In this document: one piece after another, positions 1-9,049 of the stretch
Layout of the letters: the number at the start of each line of letters is the position of its first letter
Numbering within the stretch: the stretch's first letter is position 1
Source of the DNA: Snuella sedimenti
GTDB taxonomy: Bacteria > Bacteroidota > Bacteroidia > Flavobacteriales > Flavobacteriaceae
Assembly (NCBI RefSeq): GCF_016428595.1
Contig: NZ_JAELVQ010000002.1
Coordinates: 310,001-374,000 of the forward strand
Length of the DNA: 64,000 bases
Reading direction: 5' to 3'
Translations under genes and position numbers: made by a program
The notes under the pieces: generated by a model
The model's database searches: none
Seen by the model: the letters and a program-made list of their open reading frames with translations, nothing else
Told to the model about the DNA's origin: nothing

Positions 1-2307
1 ATCCCATTCATCAGGAAAGTACAGTCCACGTTCTTGTGTCCAACCTTCAAAGTCTTGTTGTGTTATTTTATTTGGATAATTTAATAGTGGATGCTCTGGG
101 TGTAGAAAGTGTACTTTAGCATGTTCGTTAGTAACACGATCTCTTGATAGTTTTAAATCGAATGGCGCCAGGTTATCTACTTTAAGACCTCGATTGGTAT
201 TGTATTGCACGATCATATTACCTCCTTGCGAAACATAATCAAATAATAATTCCTGTTTGAATTTAAGGGTTTCAACTGTGTTATAGGCGCGGATACCAAC
301 AACAATGGCATCGAATTTACGTAGTGCTTCTTGTGAGATGCTTTCAGGCGTAATAATTTCAACTTTATAGCCAATATGTTCTAAACTTTCGGGAACTACA
401 TCTCCGGCACCTTGGATATAGCCAATGTACTCGCCTTTCTTTTTGATGTTTAAACGCACTACCTTGCTTTCGCTAGGAAGTGAAATTGTTTGAAAAGGTA
501 TGTGCTGGTATGTAATTTCAATGAGTTCTTTGGAATACGTTTTCCCGTTTATTTTAACCAATGGGCTTATATAGCCTTCTTCTTTATTTTTTGGAGGTAT
601 TACGGTAAAATCAAAGGTTTGCTCTTCACCTTTAAGGTCCATACTTACAGTTTGAGATTTAGGAGACACACTCCAAGTATTAGGTGTGCAAAGCTCTACG
701 CTACCCTGTAAATTATCACGACCCGCTTTAACCGTTACCGATATTTTTTTTGGAGTATCGGTTTCGAAGATGATTACTTTTTCCTTGATTTTGGCAGATA
801 CTTCAGGAATGACCTCAAACGGCCTGTACAGCTCTCCTTTATCGGGTTTTGAATAACGATGTATAACGGCTTTGGTAAAGGTAATGGGGGTATTGTTAAT
901 TTTTAAATTGAAGTTTACGGCTACATTTCTTGGTGTTTCTGGGAGTCCGATCAAATTCTTGTTTTCCACATTATACATACCCAAAGAGCCTTTTTTACTT
1001 AACCAATATGGCGTGCTATAGTTTTCTTTTGAAGAAATGTGATAGTCTTGTTTAAACTTTTCTGGATCGTTGCTTTGTAATGCAATATTTTTAGAAACAT
1101 GATCACCATTGCCTAATGTTAGGCTTTCTAACGTAATAGATGTATTACTTCTGTTTAGAGCTTCAATATTTAAACTAACTGTTTCGTTACGAGTTGTCCA
1201 ATTAGTGTTCGCCGATGCTTCTAAATACAGACCGGCGCACATCTCTATAATGGACTTAAGCTCTTTGGTTTTTAAATTTTTCCAGTGTTCGTCTTCAATA
1301 TTTTGTAGTAGTTCGTAAGCTTCTAGCAGTTGTGGGATATGTTGTGAAGGATTTTTAAAATTAAATTCGTTTTCAATTTTATATAGAATGGCTCCAATGG
1401 CTTTTCCTCCCTTTATGCGCTTCCAGCTTGTATCAATACCAGAGAAGACATCTTTGTTGTTTTCTAAGGGAATACCTTTTAAATACTCTATGTATTCCTT
1501 TTGGGAACCACGTTGTGATAAGCGGCCAAAGCCTTGGCATAAGTGCTGACTGCTTGCCAGCGCTGCAATTTCGTTGTTGGAAACTCCTTTAAGCGGATAG
1601 AACACACCAACATCAAAACTTAACATGTTCTCTTTATTGGCTTTTTCAAATTCTTCTTGGCTACCATAAAACCACCAGCTAGTATTAAAAAATAGGCGTT
1701 TGGGCTGCCAGGTACTGGTCCTTTCCAATTGTTCCGTAAATTGCGAGTTATCATTAGCAATATCAAAGGCTTCCATACTTAGCATGGCAGATGCGGTATG
1801 GTGACCATGGGTGCTTCCTGGCGATCGGTGATCGAAGCGGTTAATGATAATGTCGGGTTTAAATTTGCGTATTGCTAATACCACATCGCTTAAAACTTCA
1901 TTTTTATTCCAAATGGATAAGGTTTCGTCTGGATGCTTTGAATACCCAAAATCATTGGCTCTTGTAAAAAGCTGCTCTCCTCCATCAATGCGTCTGGCTG
2001 CAAGAAGCTCTTGCGTTCTAATAACCCCAAGTAGTTCTCTTATTTCTGGGCCAATGAGGTTTTGTCCTCCATCACCACGGGTTAAGGATAAATATCCTGT
2101 TCTTGCTTTTACCTGATTGGACATATACGAAATTAAGCGCGTATTTTCATCGTCTGGATGGGCCGCAACGTATAGAACGGAACCTAAAAAATTAATCTTT
2201 TGTAGAGATTCATATATTTTAGAAGCAGAGGGGCTTGTAGGTTTTTGTGCTTGCAAAAAGGATGCTGTAAACAGAAATACTAGTATAAAGCGTATATATC
2301 TTGGCAT
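1..2307 (-). CDS. PIG-L (LmbE-like) family deacetylase, partial (C-terminus beyond window edge)
   Basis: The minus-strand frame is open from an ATG at 2307 to the window edge, giving 769 residues with no stop, so the gene is cut off. The N-terminus is a Sec signal peptide ending near LQAQ (residues 17-21). The motif AAHPDDE at about residues 48-54 is the zinc-binding signature of the PIG-L/LmbE N-acetylglucosaminyl deacetylase family, and a further zinc-ligand-like HGHH lies near residue 170. Beyond about residue 300 comes a long beta-rich region, and the last 100 visible residues (DAIVVGIRAYN, GGNMIVQYN) look like a glutamine-amidotransferase/ThuA-like fold. Long secreted PIG-L proteins of this type occur in Bacteroidota; the substrate is probably an N-acetylated sugar or glycoconjugate. 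Substrate is inferred, family is firm. Confidence 0.88.
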   Translation of the reverse strand, partial: MPRYIRFILVFLFTASFLQAQKPTSPSASKIYESLQKINFLGSVLYVAAHPDDENTRLISYMSNQVKARTGYLSLTRGDGGQNLIGPEIRELLGVIRTQELLAARRIDGGEQLFTRANDFGYSKHPDETLSIWNKNEVLSDVVLAIRKFKPDIIINRFDHRSPGSTHGHHTASAMLSMEAFDIANDNSQFTEQLERTSTWQPKRLFFNTSWWFYGSQEEFEKANKENMLSFDVGVFYPLKGVSNNEIAALASSQHLCQGFGRLSQRGSQKEYIEYLKGIPLENNKDVFSGIDTSWKRIKGGKAIGAILYKIENEFNFKNPSQHIPQLLEAYELLQNIEDEHWKNLKTKELKSIIEMCAGLYLEASANTNWTTRNETVSLNIEALNRSNTSITLESLTLGNGDHVSKNIALQSNDPEKFKQDYHISSKENYSTPYWLSKKGSLGMYNVENKNLIGLPETPRNVAVNFNLKINNTPITFTKAVIHRYSKPDKGELYRPFEVIPEVSAKIKEKVIIFETDTPKKISVTVKAGRDNLQGSVELCTPNTWSVSPKSQTVSMDLKGEEQTFDFTVIPPKNKEEGYISPLVKINGKTYSKELIEITYQHIPFQTISLPSESKVVRLNIKKKGEYIGYIQGAGDVVPESLEHIGYKVEIITPESISQEALRKFDAIVVGIRAYNTVETLKFKQELLFDYVSQGGNMIVQYNTNRGLKVDNLAPFDLKLSRDRVTNEHAKVHFLHPEHPLLNYPNKITQQDFEGWTQERGLYFPDEWD

Positions 2308-2401
2308 AATTACAGGATTGATTAGCTAAACACCAAATATATAAAAGTAAACCTGTGTTGTCTGGGGTTTTAATGTTTCTTTAACGTTAAACAAGCATAG
2401 C

Positions 2402-3469
2402 CTAAAGCCACTTTTTCCGTTTAAAAAACAAGAGCATAGCTATAAAGAGCACGACCATGACACCCCATAAAATAAAATAAGAGTATTTGTAATGTAGCTC
2501 CGGAATGTAATCGAAATTCATTCCATAGATACCTGCGATAAAGGTTAAAGGAATAAAGATGGAAGCCATAATGGTTAGTACTTTCATTACTTCATTCATT
2601 TTATTGCTAATGGATGTCATGTACATATCCATTAAACTCCATATCATTTCACGGTATATGTCAATGTTTTCTACTACTTGAATTAAATGATCGTAAATGT
2701 CCCTATAATAGGTGATTGTTTTTCTATTGATTAATGGGCTTTCGTGTTTTTCAATGCGGCTAATTACTTCACGAAGTGGAAAAATAGCGCGACGAACCTT
2801 AAGGATTTCCCGCTTTAAATCTTGAATATCTTTATTGAGATGATCACGAACATTACCAGAGAAAATATCAGTTTCAAAATCTTCAATTTTATCACTTAAA
2901 ATCTCTATGATACTGAAATAATGGTCTACAACAGCATCCATTAATACATATAATAGATAATCTGCATTTTGCGTTCGTATTCTTCCTTGGGCTAGCCTTA
3001 TTCTACCACGTACACTATCGAATACGTCGCCTTCGGCTTCTTGAAAAGTAAGCACATAGTTTTCACCCAAAATAAGGCTTACTTGTTCTGAAATTATATT
3101 TTCATTAGCATCATAGTACAACATTTTTACAACAACAAAGAGATAATCGTCATAAATATCTATTTTGGGGCGTTGCGAAATATTAGCAATATCTTCTAAA
3201 ACTAATGGGTGGATATTAAAGTGTTTCCCAATTTTTTCAATTTGATTTACATGGTTTAAACCATTTAAGTTAATCCATGTAACGGTGTCCAATTGCCTAA
3301 AATCAAAACATTCTTCAACGTTTGAAAAATCTTTCTCAATGTAGTTATCGTTATCATAATTAAAAACCTCAATGAAGAGTTCGCGTGTTGATTTTTCTCC
3401 AGTATAAATAACGGTTCCTGGAATTTGACCTATTTTTTTCTGATATTTCTTGTTTCGTTTTTTTGCCAT
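2402..3469 (-). CDS. corA: CorA family magnesium/cobalt transporter
   Basis: A 355-residue inner-membrane divalent cation channel. The diagnostic GMN motif (IYGMNF) sits near residue 314 at the end of the first C-terminal membrane helix, followed by the short periplasmic loop and a second helix (about 330-350) and a basic tail. The long N-terminal cytoplasmic domain with the acidic, helical stalk (EIRILKVRR-type region) is typical of CorA. A GTG at 3475 is in frame two codons earlier, but the ATG at 3469 (MAKKRNKKYQKK) is the more likely start. It lies 95 nt upstream of the deacetylase gene and is probably transcribed alone. CorA imports Mg2+ and can carry Co2+, which may matter for the B12 genes elsewhere in the window, though no direct link is visible. 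Confidence 0.95.
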   Translation of the reverse strand: MAKKRNKKYQKKIGQIPGTVIYTGEKSTRELFIEVFNYDNDNYIEKDFSNVEECFDFRQLDTVTWINLNGLNHVNQIEKIGKHFNIHPLVLEDIANISQRPKIDIYDDYLFVVVKMLYYDANENIISEQVSLILGENYVLTFQEAEGDVFDSVRGRIRLAQGRIRTQNADYLLYVLMDAVVDHYFSIIEILSDKIEDFETDIFSGNVRDHLNKDIQDLKREILKVRRAIFPLREVISRIEKHESPLINRKTITYYRDIYDHLIQVVENIDIYREMIWSLMDMYMTSISNKMNEVMKVLTIMASIFIPLTFIAGIYGMNFDYIPELHYKYSYFILWGVMVVLFIAMLLFFKRKKWL

Positions 3470-3475
3470 AAGCAC

Positions 3476-3566
3476 ATTCTATAAACCGATATTCAAGCCT
3501 GCCCTAGGCAGGATTTAAATACTTCGAGATTAGCCCGAGGTAGTTTAGTATAAATATAGAGAATAT
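3476..3566. repeat. Small hairpin-forming intergenic sequence (CCTGCC-cta-GGCAGG)
   Basis: Between the channel gene and corA there is a perfect 6-bp stem with a 3-nt loop at 3498-3512. The CCTGC/GCAGG core recurs as the hairpin just before hisS (51596-51613). Such short GC-rich palindromes stand out against the AT-rich background and resemble REP-like repeats common in flavobacterial intergenic DNA. No T-run follows, so a terminator role is not well supported. Confidence 0.5.
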
Positions 3567-4112
3567 TTAAATAGTATCGATACCATCGTCTATGGCATCT
3601 TTTTTTATTAGTGTGATCGCTTTTTGGATCATTAAATTATTGGGATAGGTTACTAGGTTGCCATTGTCCAATCTTAAATGTACTTGAAAAGCCCTGATGT
3701 CTTCAATAATGGCCCGTATGGGAAAGTCCTTATCGTGAATTTCTATTTTGTCACCAACCTTATATGGGAAATTAAAAAACATGATAATGCCCGATGTAAC
3801 ATTGCTTAAAATTGACCATATGGCAAATAAACCAACACCTAAAACTGCAAAAACAGAAGAGAATATAAGCGCTAAATCTTTAAACTCTGCACCAAAAATA
3901 TAATTTGTTTCAAAGAGAATAGCTATAAAGACTAAGGTTACATTTACATAACGACGAATGAGTCTGGTGCGAGCTTCGTTTATGCCACTACGCCTACCAA
4001 GCTTTGTAATAGTAAAATTTAATACATACCTTATTATAAGAAGTGAAACAAGTACGATTGTAGATATAATAAATTTGTCTTGGTAGGTTATAAAAAACGA
4101 TTCCATGGTCAT
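3567..4112 (-). CDS. Small mechanosensitive channel (MscS) family protein
   Basis: The product has 181 residues. Three hydrophobic segments (about 10-30, 48-70, 75-105) precede the MscS beta domain, recognised by the pore-lining helix and the run NFPYKVGDKIEI followed by a loop ending in YPNNLMIQKAI, which matches the conserved PN(S/N) region of MscS proteins. It stops right after the beta domain and so lacks the C-terminal alpha/beta vestibule of the 286-residue E. coli protein. Short forms of this kind are common in flavobacteria. It probably releases solutes under osmotic downshock. Stand-alone gene upstream of corA, same strand. Confidence 0.88.
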   Translation of the reverse strand: MTMESFFITYQDKFIISTIVLVSLLIIRYVLNFTITKLGRRSGINEARTRLIRRYVNVTLVFIAILFETNYIFGAEFKDLALIFSSVFAVLGVGLFAIWSILSNVTSGIIMFFNFPYKVGDKIEIHDKDFPIRAIIEDIRAFQVHLRLDNGNLVTYPNNLMIQKAITLIKKDAIDDGIDTI

Positions 4113-4212
4113 AAAAGTTTAAAGCAAATATACATTCAAAAAGAAAATAATGTACTTAATAACCAAATTTAAAATGGTTTTTAAAAAGCCTCGCGTGTTT
4201 GACCTGAGAGCG

Positions 4213-5154
4213 TTATTTTAAGCATAGCGCTTCCCTTAAAGTGCTATCTTTGTTGCTGTTTTTATTCCAGTAGGGCGATTTTATTGTTTTTAATTTGGTG
4301 GCTTTGGTAGTTAGTTGTTGGCTATTGGACCCAAAACCACTATTAAAGGTTTCTTCCCATTCTAATATTTCATGAGGGAAATTAGGATTGAATCGAATAA
4401 CTAGTTCTCTGTTTAATTCTGGATAGGATAGGGTATAGTTATTTTTTGTTAGAACTGCCGTGGCACTATATGCTTTTATTGGAATATGGGACAATCTGGT
4501 GTACTCTAGGCTAGGAATAATAAATATGTCGCCCGTTGGTAATGATTTAGGGTTTATACGTAGCTGTGTCCATAATTCATTTTCTATAATTGCTTTTTCA
4601 AGTTTAAAATTTTTATCGGCTTCGCCTTCAAAATATGAATGGGATACAACATTGAACAACTCTCGATTATTTAGTTGTGTGTATACATGTCCGCACCACT
4701 CCTGCACCGAACTTGATACCTTCATTGCATGTTGGTCATTTGATACAGGGTAAAAGGTACTTTGCATTATGTAATAGGGATACATTCCTGTAGTGAACTT
4801 TTTGGTTGCATTTAATTTGAGAATGGAAATGCTATTAGAAGTTTTCTTTTCAGCTTTTACTTGAGAGCTCGGTAGAAAATCTTCAGTAACATAGATTAAA
4901 AAAGCATGTCCGTTTCTTATTTCGCCATAGCGTGCCTGTTCTAATTTATAAGAGCTTATTTCTGCATTTCCAGAATACCAGTAGTCTTTAAACGCTTGTG
5001 AAATCTCTTGGCTTTTAAGATTGTTTGTTGAAAGATCGGTCGTTTTCGTACGATGCGCTACAGTATTGCCTTTTCTATCTTCTTTACAAGAGAAAGGTAG
5101 GCTTATAATAAAGGAAATTACTAAGGCTGGAAGTATTTTATTAATCTTTTGCAT
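4213..5154 (-). CDS. Uncharacterised lipoprotein in the maf-ubiA cluster
   Basis: 313 residues with a lipoprotein signal peptide (lipobox LPFSC, lipidated Cys23) and no recognised domain. The mature part is mixed beta/alpha with a conserved-looking WCGHVYTQLNNRE stretch in the middle. It follows maf by 37 nt and shares its direction, so it is probably in the same transcript. Homologues in flavobacteria are, as I recall, sometimes labelled septum formation inhibitor because of this proximity, but the protein has no Maf fold. An outer-membrane or periplasmic role is implied by the lipobox; function unknown. Confidence 0.8.
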   Translation of the reverse strand: MQKINKILPALVISFIISLPFSCKEDRKGNTVAHRTKTTDLSTNNLKSQEISQAFKDYWYSGNAEISSYKLEQARYGEIRNGHAFLIYVTEDFLPSSQVKAEKKTSNSISILKLNATKKFTTGMYPYYIMQSTFYPVSNDQHAMKVSSSVQEWCGHVYTQLNNRELFNVVSHSYFEGEADKNFKLEKAIIENELWTQLRINPKSLPTGDIFIIPSLEYTRLSHIPIKAYSATAVLTKNNYTLSYPELNRELVIRFNPNFPHEILEWEETFNSGFGSNSQQLTTKATKLKTIKSPYWNKNSNKDSTLREALCLK

Positions 5155-5191
5155 AGTAACGAAAGGATTAGGTTCTATAAATTTACAAAAT

Positions 5192-5794
5192 TTATAGGGA
5201 GGCTGTTACATCTGCTATCGTATTTAATGTTTTGTAAACAAGATGGGTAGGGAGTCCCATGACGTTAAAATAGGAACCTTCTATTTTTGTAACACCTATT
5301 TGTCCGATCCATTCTTGAATGCCATAAGCACCTGCTTTGTCAAATGGTTTATAGGTCTTTATGTAATATAAGATTTCTTCGTCGGTTAAGTCTTTAAATG
5401 TTACTTTGGTATTGCTGTGTAGTGTTTTTTCAAAACTCTTGGTCGTAAAGCATACCGATGTTATTACTTCGTGTGTTGCATTGCTCATTGATTTTATAAT
5501 GTTGAACGCATCGGTTTCATTTTTTGGCTTTCCCAATGCTTTGTTATTGTGCCATACAATGGTATCGCTAGTAATTAAGATGTCGTTGGGCTGTAGTTCG
5601 GCTTTAAAAGGCAATGCTTTGAGTTGTGCTAAATAATTACTAATTTCAAAATGGGTTAAACGTGGCGGGTATTCTTCTTCTACAGGTTTTAATCGAACTT
5701 CAAAATCCAATCCCAATGTTTTAAAAAAATCCTGCCGCCTTGGAGATCCCGAGGCTAAAATAATATGGTGTTGTTTTAGTTTTTCGCTTAACAT
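5192..5794 (-). CDS. maf: Maf family nucleoside triphosphate pyrophosphatase
   Basis: A cytoplasmic house-cleaning pyrophosphatase that hydrolyses non-canonical or modified nucleotides, 200 residues. The N-terminal motif LASGSPRRQDFF is the hallmark substrate loop; ITSDTIVW and the KPFDKAGAYGIQEW region complete the Maf signature. The frame is open further upstream, but the ATG at 5794 overlaps the stop of the preceding prenyltransferase gene by one base (TAATG) and places the motif 12 residues from the start, as usual in this family. The overlap implies translational coupling. Confidence 0.95.
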   Translation of the reverse strand: MLSEKLKQHHIILASGSPRRQDFFKTLGLDFEVRLKPVEEEYPPRLTHFEISNYLAQLKALPFKAELQPNDILITSDTIVWHNNKALGKPKNETDAFNIIKSMSNATHEVITSVCFTTKSFEKTLHSNTKVTFKDLTDEEILYYIKTYKPFDKAGAYGIQEWIGQIGVTKIEGSYFNVMGLPTHLVYKTLNTIADVTASL

Positions 5795-6711
5795 TAGGCT
5801 AATAAAATATATTTGTATAAAAGTAAAGAAAGCATTCCACAAACCATGACGAACTTAAGTGTGTTACTTATGTGATGATAGTCTTTTTGACTTTTTGCAT
5901 TAAATATTTTTATGGTAGAGTATAGTAGGGGAGCTATAATGCCTATTAAAAAATACAATACAGCAATGGGGTTTTTATACAATGTGCTAATAGTGTAATA
6001 TATCGTTCCAATTAAAGGAATAAAGCTTAAAACGAACAGAACGATGTTAGCTCGATCTCTACCAATTGCTATAGGTAATGTGTACATACCCGTTTTATGG
6101 TCGCCATTAACATCTTCTATGTCCTTGGCTATTTCACGGATTATATTGATGGTAAAAGCAAAAATAGCATAGTCCATTATGATTTTAAAGAAGATAAGTT
6201 GTGTGTCTTTATTTTGAGGTGTGGTACCTGGGAGTAGGTCAAATATACCAACCAAAATTAAGCTTAGTGCAATAAGTAGTGCTACCACTATATTCCCGAT
6301 AATAAGAAGCTGTTTTAAATACGTAGCATAGAGATAAAGCAATAGGGAGGTTACAACAAATATGGAAAAGAAAGCATGTTTCTCTATTGAATAGGATAGA
6401 TAAAATCCTAAACTAACACCTATAAGATTAAAGATTAGAAACAGGTTATAGCCTGCCTTTTCTGAAATAAGCTTACCTATAATCACCTTATTGGGTTTAT
6501 TGATACTATCTGTTTCAACATCGTTAATGTCGTTAATAATATTACCGGCAGCTGCTATACAGAGCGTAGCAATAATTAAAAGACCAATACCAACACCGCT
6601 CAATGTTAAAGAGGCTCCAAATGGTTCTAGCAAAGCATACTTAATGAGTAATTGCACAAGGGCAATCATTAATAGGTTTTTCCAACGTATAAGGTTTAAA
6701 GTGCTAAGCAT
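5794..6711 (-). CDS. UbiA-family prenyltransferase (geranylgeranylglycerol-phosphate geranylgeranyltransferase-like)
   Basis: An integral membrane prenyltransferase of 305 residues with about eight to nine hydrophobic helices. Two Asp-rich motifs that bind Mg-diphosphate are visible: NDINDVETDSINKP near residues 60-75 and DIEDVNGDHKTG near 190-205. Flavobacterial members of this subgroup are usually named after the archaeal ether-lipid enzyme, but the real acceptor in bacteria is not settled; it could also modify another aromatic or glycerol-phosphate acceptor. It sits between a KdsC-like phosphatase and maf in a compact minus-strand run. Confidence 0.88.
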   Translation of the reverse strand: MLSTLNLIRWKNLLMIALVQLLIKYALLEPFGASLTLSGVGIGLLIIATLCIAAAGNIINDINDVETDSINKPNKVIIGKLISEKAGYNLFLIFNLIGVSLGFYLSYSIEKHAFFSIFVVTSLLLYLYATYLKQLLIIGNIVVALLIALSLILVGIFDLLPGTTPQNKDTQLIFFKIIMDYAIFAFTINIIREIAKDIEDVNGDHKTGMYTLPIAIGRDRANIVLFVLSFIPLIGTIYYTISTLYKNPIAVLYFLIGIIAPLLYSTIKIFNAKSQKDYHHISNTLKFVMVCGMLSLLLYKYILLA

Positions 6712-6761
6712 TTGGCTTCATGAATAACCTCTAAAGGTTAAAATTTAAACAATCTCTAAGG

Positions 6762-7292
6762 CTAATCGTATTTAGCATCAAAATTAGTAAGCCATTTCCC
6801 TTGTACTTTTAACACTTGTTCAATCACGTCGCGAACTGCACCTTTACCTCCTTTTTTATGCGAAACGTATTTGGAAATAGCCTTTATTTCAGCAACGGCA
6901 TCTTGCGGACAGCAAGGTAACCCGACACGCTTCATAACGGTGTAGTCAGGAATATCATCACCCATAAATAAAACGTTTTCGGATTTGATGTTGTTGGATT
7001 TAAAGTAGTTTTCCATTTGTTCAACTTTATTATGAATCCCTAGGTAGACATCTGAAATCCCGAGACCGTTTAAACGCAATCGGACCCCTTCGTTAGAACC
7101 ACCTGAAATAATACATACGTTAAAGCCATTGTTTATGGCTGTTTTAAGGGCATATCCATCTTTAATATTCATGTTTCTTAGCATTTCACCACTGGTAGTA
7201 ATAGCAATAGTACCATCGGTTAATACGCCGTCTACATCAAAAATAAATGTAGTAATGTGTTCTAAATATTCTTTATAACTTTTTTCTTCCAT
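6762..7292 (-). CDS. KdsC-like HAD phosphatase (3-deoxy-D-manno-octulosonate 8-phosphate phosphatase family)
   Basis: 176 residues, the normal size for KdsC. HAD motif I is DVDGVLTDG (about 19-27), motif II lies in CIISGGS, and motif IV is GDDIPDYTVM; there is no cap domain, as in the tetrameric KdsC family. It would dephosphorylate KDO-8-phosphate in lipopolysaccharide inner-core synthesis. Its start lies inside the upstream DUF2520 gene (20-nt overlap), so the two are translationally coupled. The other kds genes are not in this window, so a different sugar phosphate cannot be excluded. Confidence 0.9.
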   Translation of the reverse strand: MEEKSYKEYLEHITTFIFDVDGVLTDGTIAITTSGEMLRNMNIKDGYALKTAINNGFNVCIISGGSNEGVRLRLNGLGISDVYLGIHNKVEQMENYFKSNNIKSENVLFMGDDIPDYTVMKRVGLPCCPQDAVAEIKAISKYVSHKKGGKGAVRDVIEQVLKVQGKWLTNFDAKYD

Positions 7293-8040
7293 GGGTAAGT
7301 TTAATAGAGTCTGTTAATAAGTTGTATATTTCTTTATGATGGTTATTTTCTAAAAGACTTAAATGGTTTTTTATGGTTTTTTTGTCATCCCTTTTGGCAG
7401 GGCCCGTTTGCGCCATATATGGTGACATATTCTGGACTTTTTTCGCAGTTTCTAAAATCAACGGTTTTAAAAGATCAAATTCAGCACTTTCTGATTCTGT
7501 AATTTCATGGCCAATTCGGTAAAGCTGATTTGTGAAATTATTAACAAATACAGCCGCTAAATGCAGTACCTTTCGTTGGTCGCTATTAACACGTTTTGTT
7601 GGACTGCCTATACTTAGGGCAAGTTGTTTTAAAAGGAGGTAATCCTTTTTGTCGAGGGTTTCGATGCAAATTGGAACATTGGAAAAGTCGATGGGAGCTG
7701 CTTTGCTAAAAGTTTGTAACGGATAAAGCACACCGCGTCTGTTCTTTTTATCCATGTCGTGGATGTTTACACAGCCTGAAGTGTGGACAACAAGTTTGTT
7801 CTTAAAAGGCAATTGACCAGAAATATCTGCTATGGCATCATCGCTAACAGCTAAAATATAAATATCAGCGTCTGTTAGTGCCGCTAAATCATTTGTGATG
7901 GCGACACTGTTTTTGAAATGGTCTAAAGATTTTAGATTTCTATTAAACCACTGTTTTACCGTGATGTTTTCTGTTTTATTAAAAACTCTAAATAAATGTG
8001 TGGCAACATTGCCAGCACCTAAAATTACTACTGAAATCAT
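7273..8040 (-). CDS. DUF2520 / Rossmann-like oxidoreductase
   Basis: 255 residues. The N-terminal Rossmann domain begins with ISVVILGAGNVATHL, a GxGxxA dinucleotide-binding loop, and the C-terminal helical DUF2520 domain contains HLAAVFVNNFTN, also found in related reductases of the ProC/ketopantoate-reductase type. An upstream in-frame ATG at 8070 would add ten residues before the Rossmann strand; the ATG at 8040 is preferred because the fold normally starts there. Overlaps the downstream KdsC-like gene by 20 nt. Substrate unknown; NAD(P)H binding is expected. Confidence 0.88.
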   Translation of the reverse strand: MISVVILGAGNVATHLFRVFNKTENITVKQWFNRNLKSLDHFKNSVAITNDLAALTDADIYILAVSDDAIADISGQLPFKNKLVVHTSGCVNIHDMDKKNRRGVLYPLQTFSKAAPIDFSNVPICIETLDKKDYLLLKQLALSIGSPTKRVNSDQRKVLHLAAVFVNNFTNQLYRIGHEITESESAEFDLLKPLILETAKKVQNMSPYMAQTGPAKRDDKKTIKNHLSLLENNHHKEIYNLLTDSIKLTHGRKKL

Positions 8041-8096
8041 ACTGCGAAAATACGCATATATTTTTCTCAATAGTTCTAAATTAGTTTAAAACTTAA

Positions 8097-8480
8097 TCAT
8101 GCACATCTAATGGTTACACTATGGGTATGTCCATCTCCACTGGTTGATGTAATGCTAATTTGTTGGTTACTTTTAAGTGTATTAAATTGAGTGGCCGATA
8201 CGGTTACATTATGAGAATGTCCAGACGAGCCTGTGATGTCATAGGTTTTTTCTACCCCGGCATTCACATCCGCTTTAGAAACGGTCAAACTATGACCGTG
8301 ATTGGATGCTATAGAGCTAGAAGTCCCATTTTGTAAGCAGTTGCCTTGTCCACCACCTCCGTTACCACCACCTCCGTTTCCAGAATCGTCAGAAGAACTT
8401 GAACAACTTATAGCAGCGTATGCAGGTAGCGCTATAAGTAATGCGCCTAGGGCTTTTTGAATAAATGTTTTTCTGTTCAT
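8097..8480 (-). CDS. Small His-rich lipoprotein with Gly-rich linker
   Basis: 127 residues. A lipoprotein signal (MNRKTFIQK start, lipobox AISC, Cys26) is followed by a flexible linker of two GGGGN-type runs. The compact C-terminal part holds three spaced histidine motifs, NHGHSLTV, GSSGHSHNVTV and GDGHTHSVTI, each followed by a beta strand, plus two cysteines (one after the linker, one at the C-terminus) that could form a disulfide. The repeated HxH pattern suggests surface-exposed metal binding, but this is inference. It lies 56 nt upstream of the DUF2520 gene and diverges from the haemoglobin gene. Confidence 0.85.
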   Translation of the reverse strand: MNRKTFIQKALGALLIALPAYAAISCSSSSDDSGNGGGGNGGGGQGNCLQNGTSSSIASNHGHSLTVSKADVNAGVEKTYDITGSSGHSHNVTVSATQFNTLKSNQQISITSTSGDGHTHSVTIRCA

Positions 8481-8610
8481 AACTATGTGTTTTATCGTTA
8501 TAAATATTTTACTTTTGATATAGTAGTTTTTTATTATAAAAACTTACACTAATAGAGGAGTATTTTGACTTTAGCTTTGTTGGGTATAGAGCTGTATATA
8601 AAAAAATAAA

Positions 8611-9006
8611 ATGCATTTTAAAAGAGATATTAAGACAAGGGAAGATGTGTATTTATTAGTATCATCATTTTATGAAAAAATTAGAAAAGATGCTGTTTTA
8701 GGTCCTTTTTTTAATAATGTTATTACCAATTGGGATGCACATTTAGAGAGGTTAACCGATTTTTGGGAGGCAAGCTTGTTTTTAAAAACGAAGTATTTAG
8801 GAAACCCTTTGGAAGCGCATATAAAGGTGGATAATGACAATAAGAACAGTATAACAGAAAAGCACTTTGGACTTTGGCTTAATCTTTGGTTGCAAACCAT
8901 TGATGAATTGTTTGTTGGCGATTATGCCGAAAATGCTAAGAGCCGTGCCAGAAAAATGGCAACGTTTTTATATTTAAAGATTTTTGAGGCGAGACAATCT
9001 CAGTAG
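8611..9006 (+). CDS. Group III truncated haemoglobin
   Basis: 131 residues, cytoplasmic haem protein of the 2/2 globin fold. Recognisable group III features are FYEKIRKDAVLGPFF in helices A/B, WDAHLERLTDFW in helix E, and YLGNPLEAHIKV where His70 is the expected proximal haem ligand, followed by a Trp-rich FGLWLNLWL helix G. Members bind O2, NO or peroxide-related ligands; exact physiology is unclear. It is immediately upstream of the cytochrome c maturation gene but separated by about 330 nt containing an inverted-repeat element, so co-transcription is doubtful. A TAGCTTTG (8572-8579) fits a Bacteroidota -7 box but has no clear TTG partner. Confidence 0.93.
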   Translation: MHFKRDIKTREDVYLLVSSFYEKIRKDAVLGPFFNNVITNWDAHLERLTDFWEASLFLKTKYLGNPLEAHIKVDNDNKNSITEKHFGLWLNLWLQTIDELFVGDYAENAKSRARKMATFLYLKIFEARQSQ

Positions 9007-9049
9007 ACAGTTTTTAGTAAGCAGAAGAAATTTTCTGTGACTTATAGTC

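Noticed and set aside
490-2329. Several plus-strand open frames in the first 2.3 kb
   Set aside because: They are antisense to the 769-codon PIG-L deacetylase frame, which is open through the window edge.
4460-4753. 97-residue plus-strand frame within the lipoprotein gene
   Set aside because: It is a shadow of the minus-strand gene with low-quality translation and no promoter.
4213-5154. Naming the lipoprotein a septum formation inhibitor
   Set aside because: It has a lipobox and none of the Maf motifs; the Maf protein is the adjacent gene.
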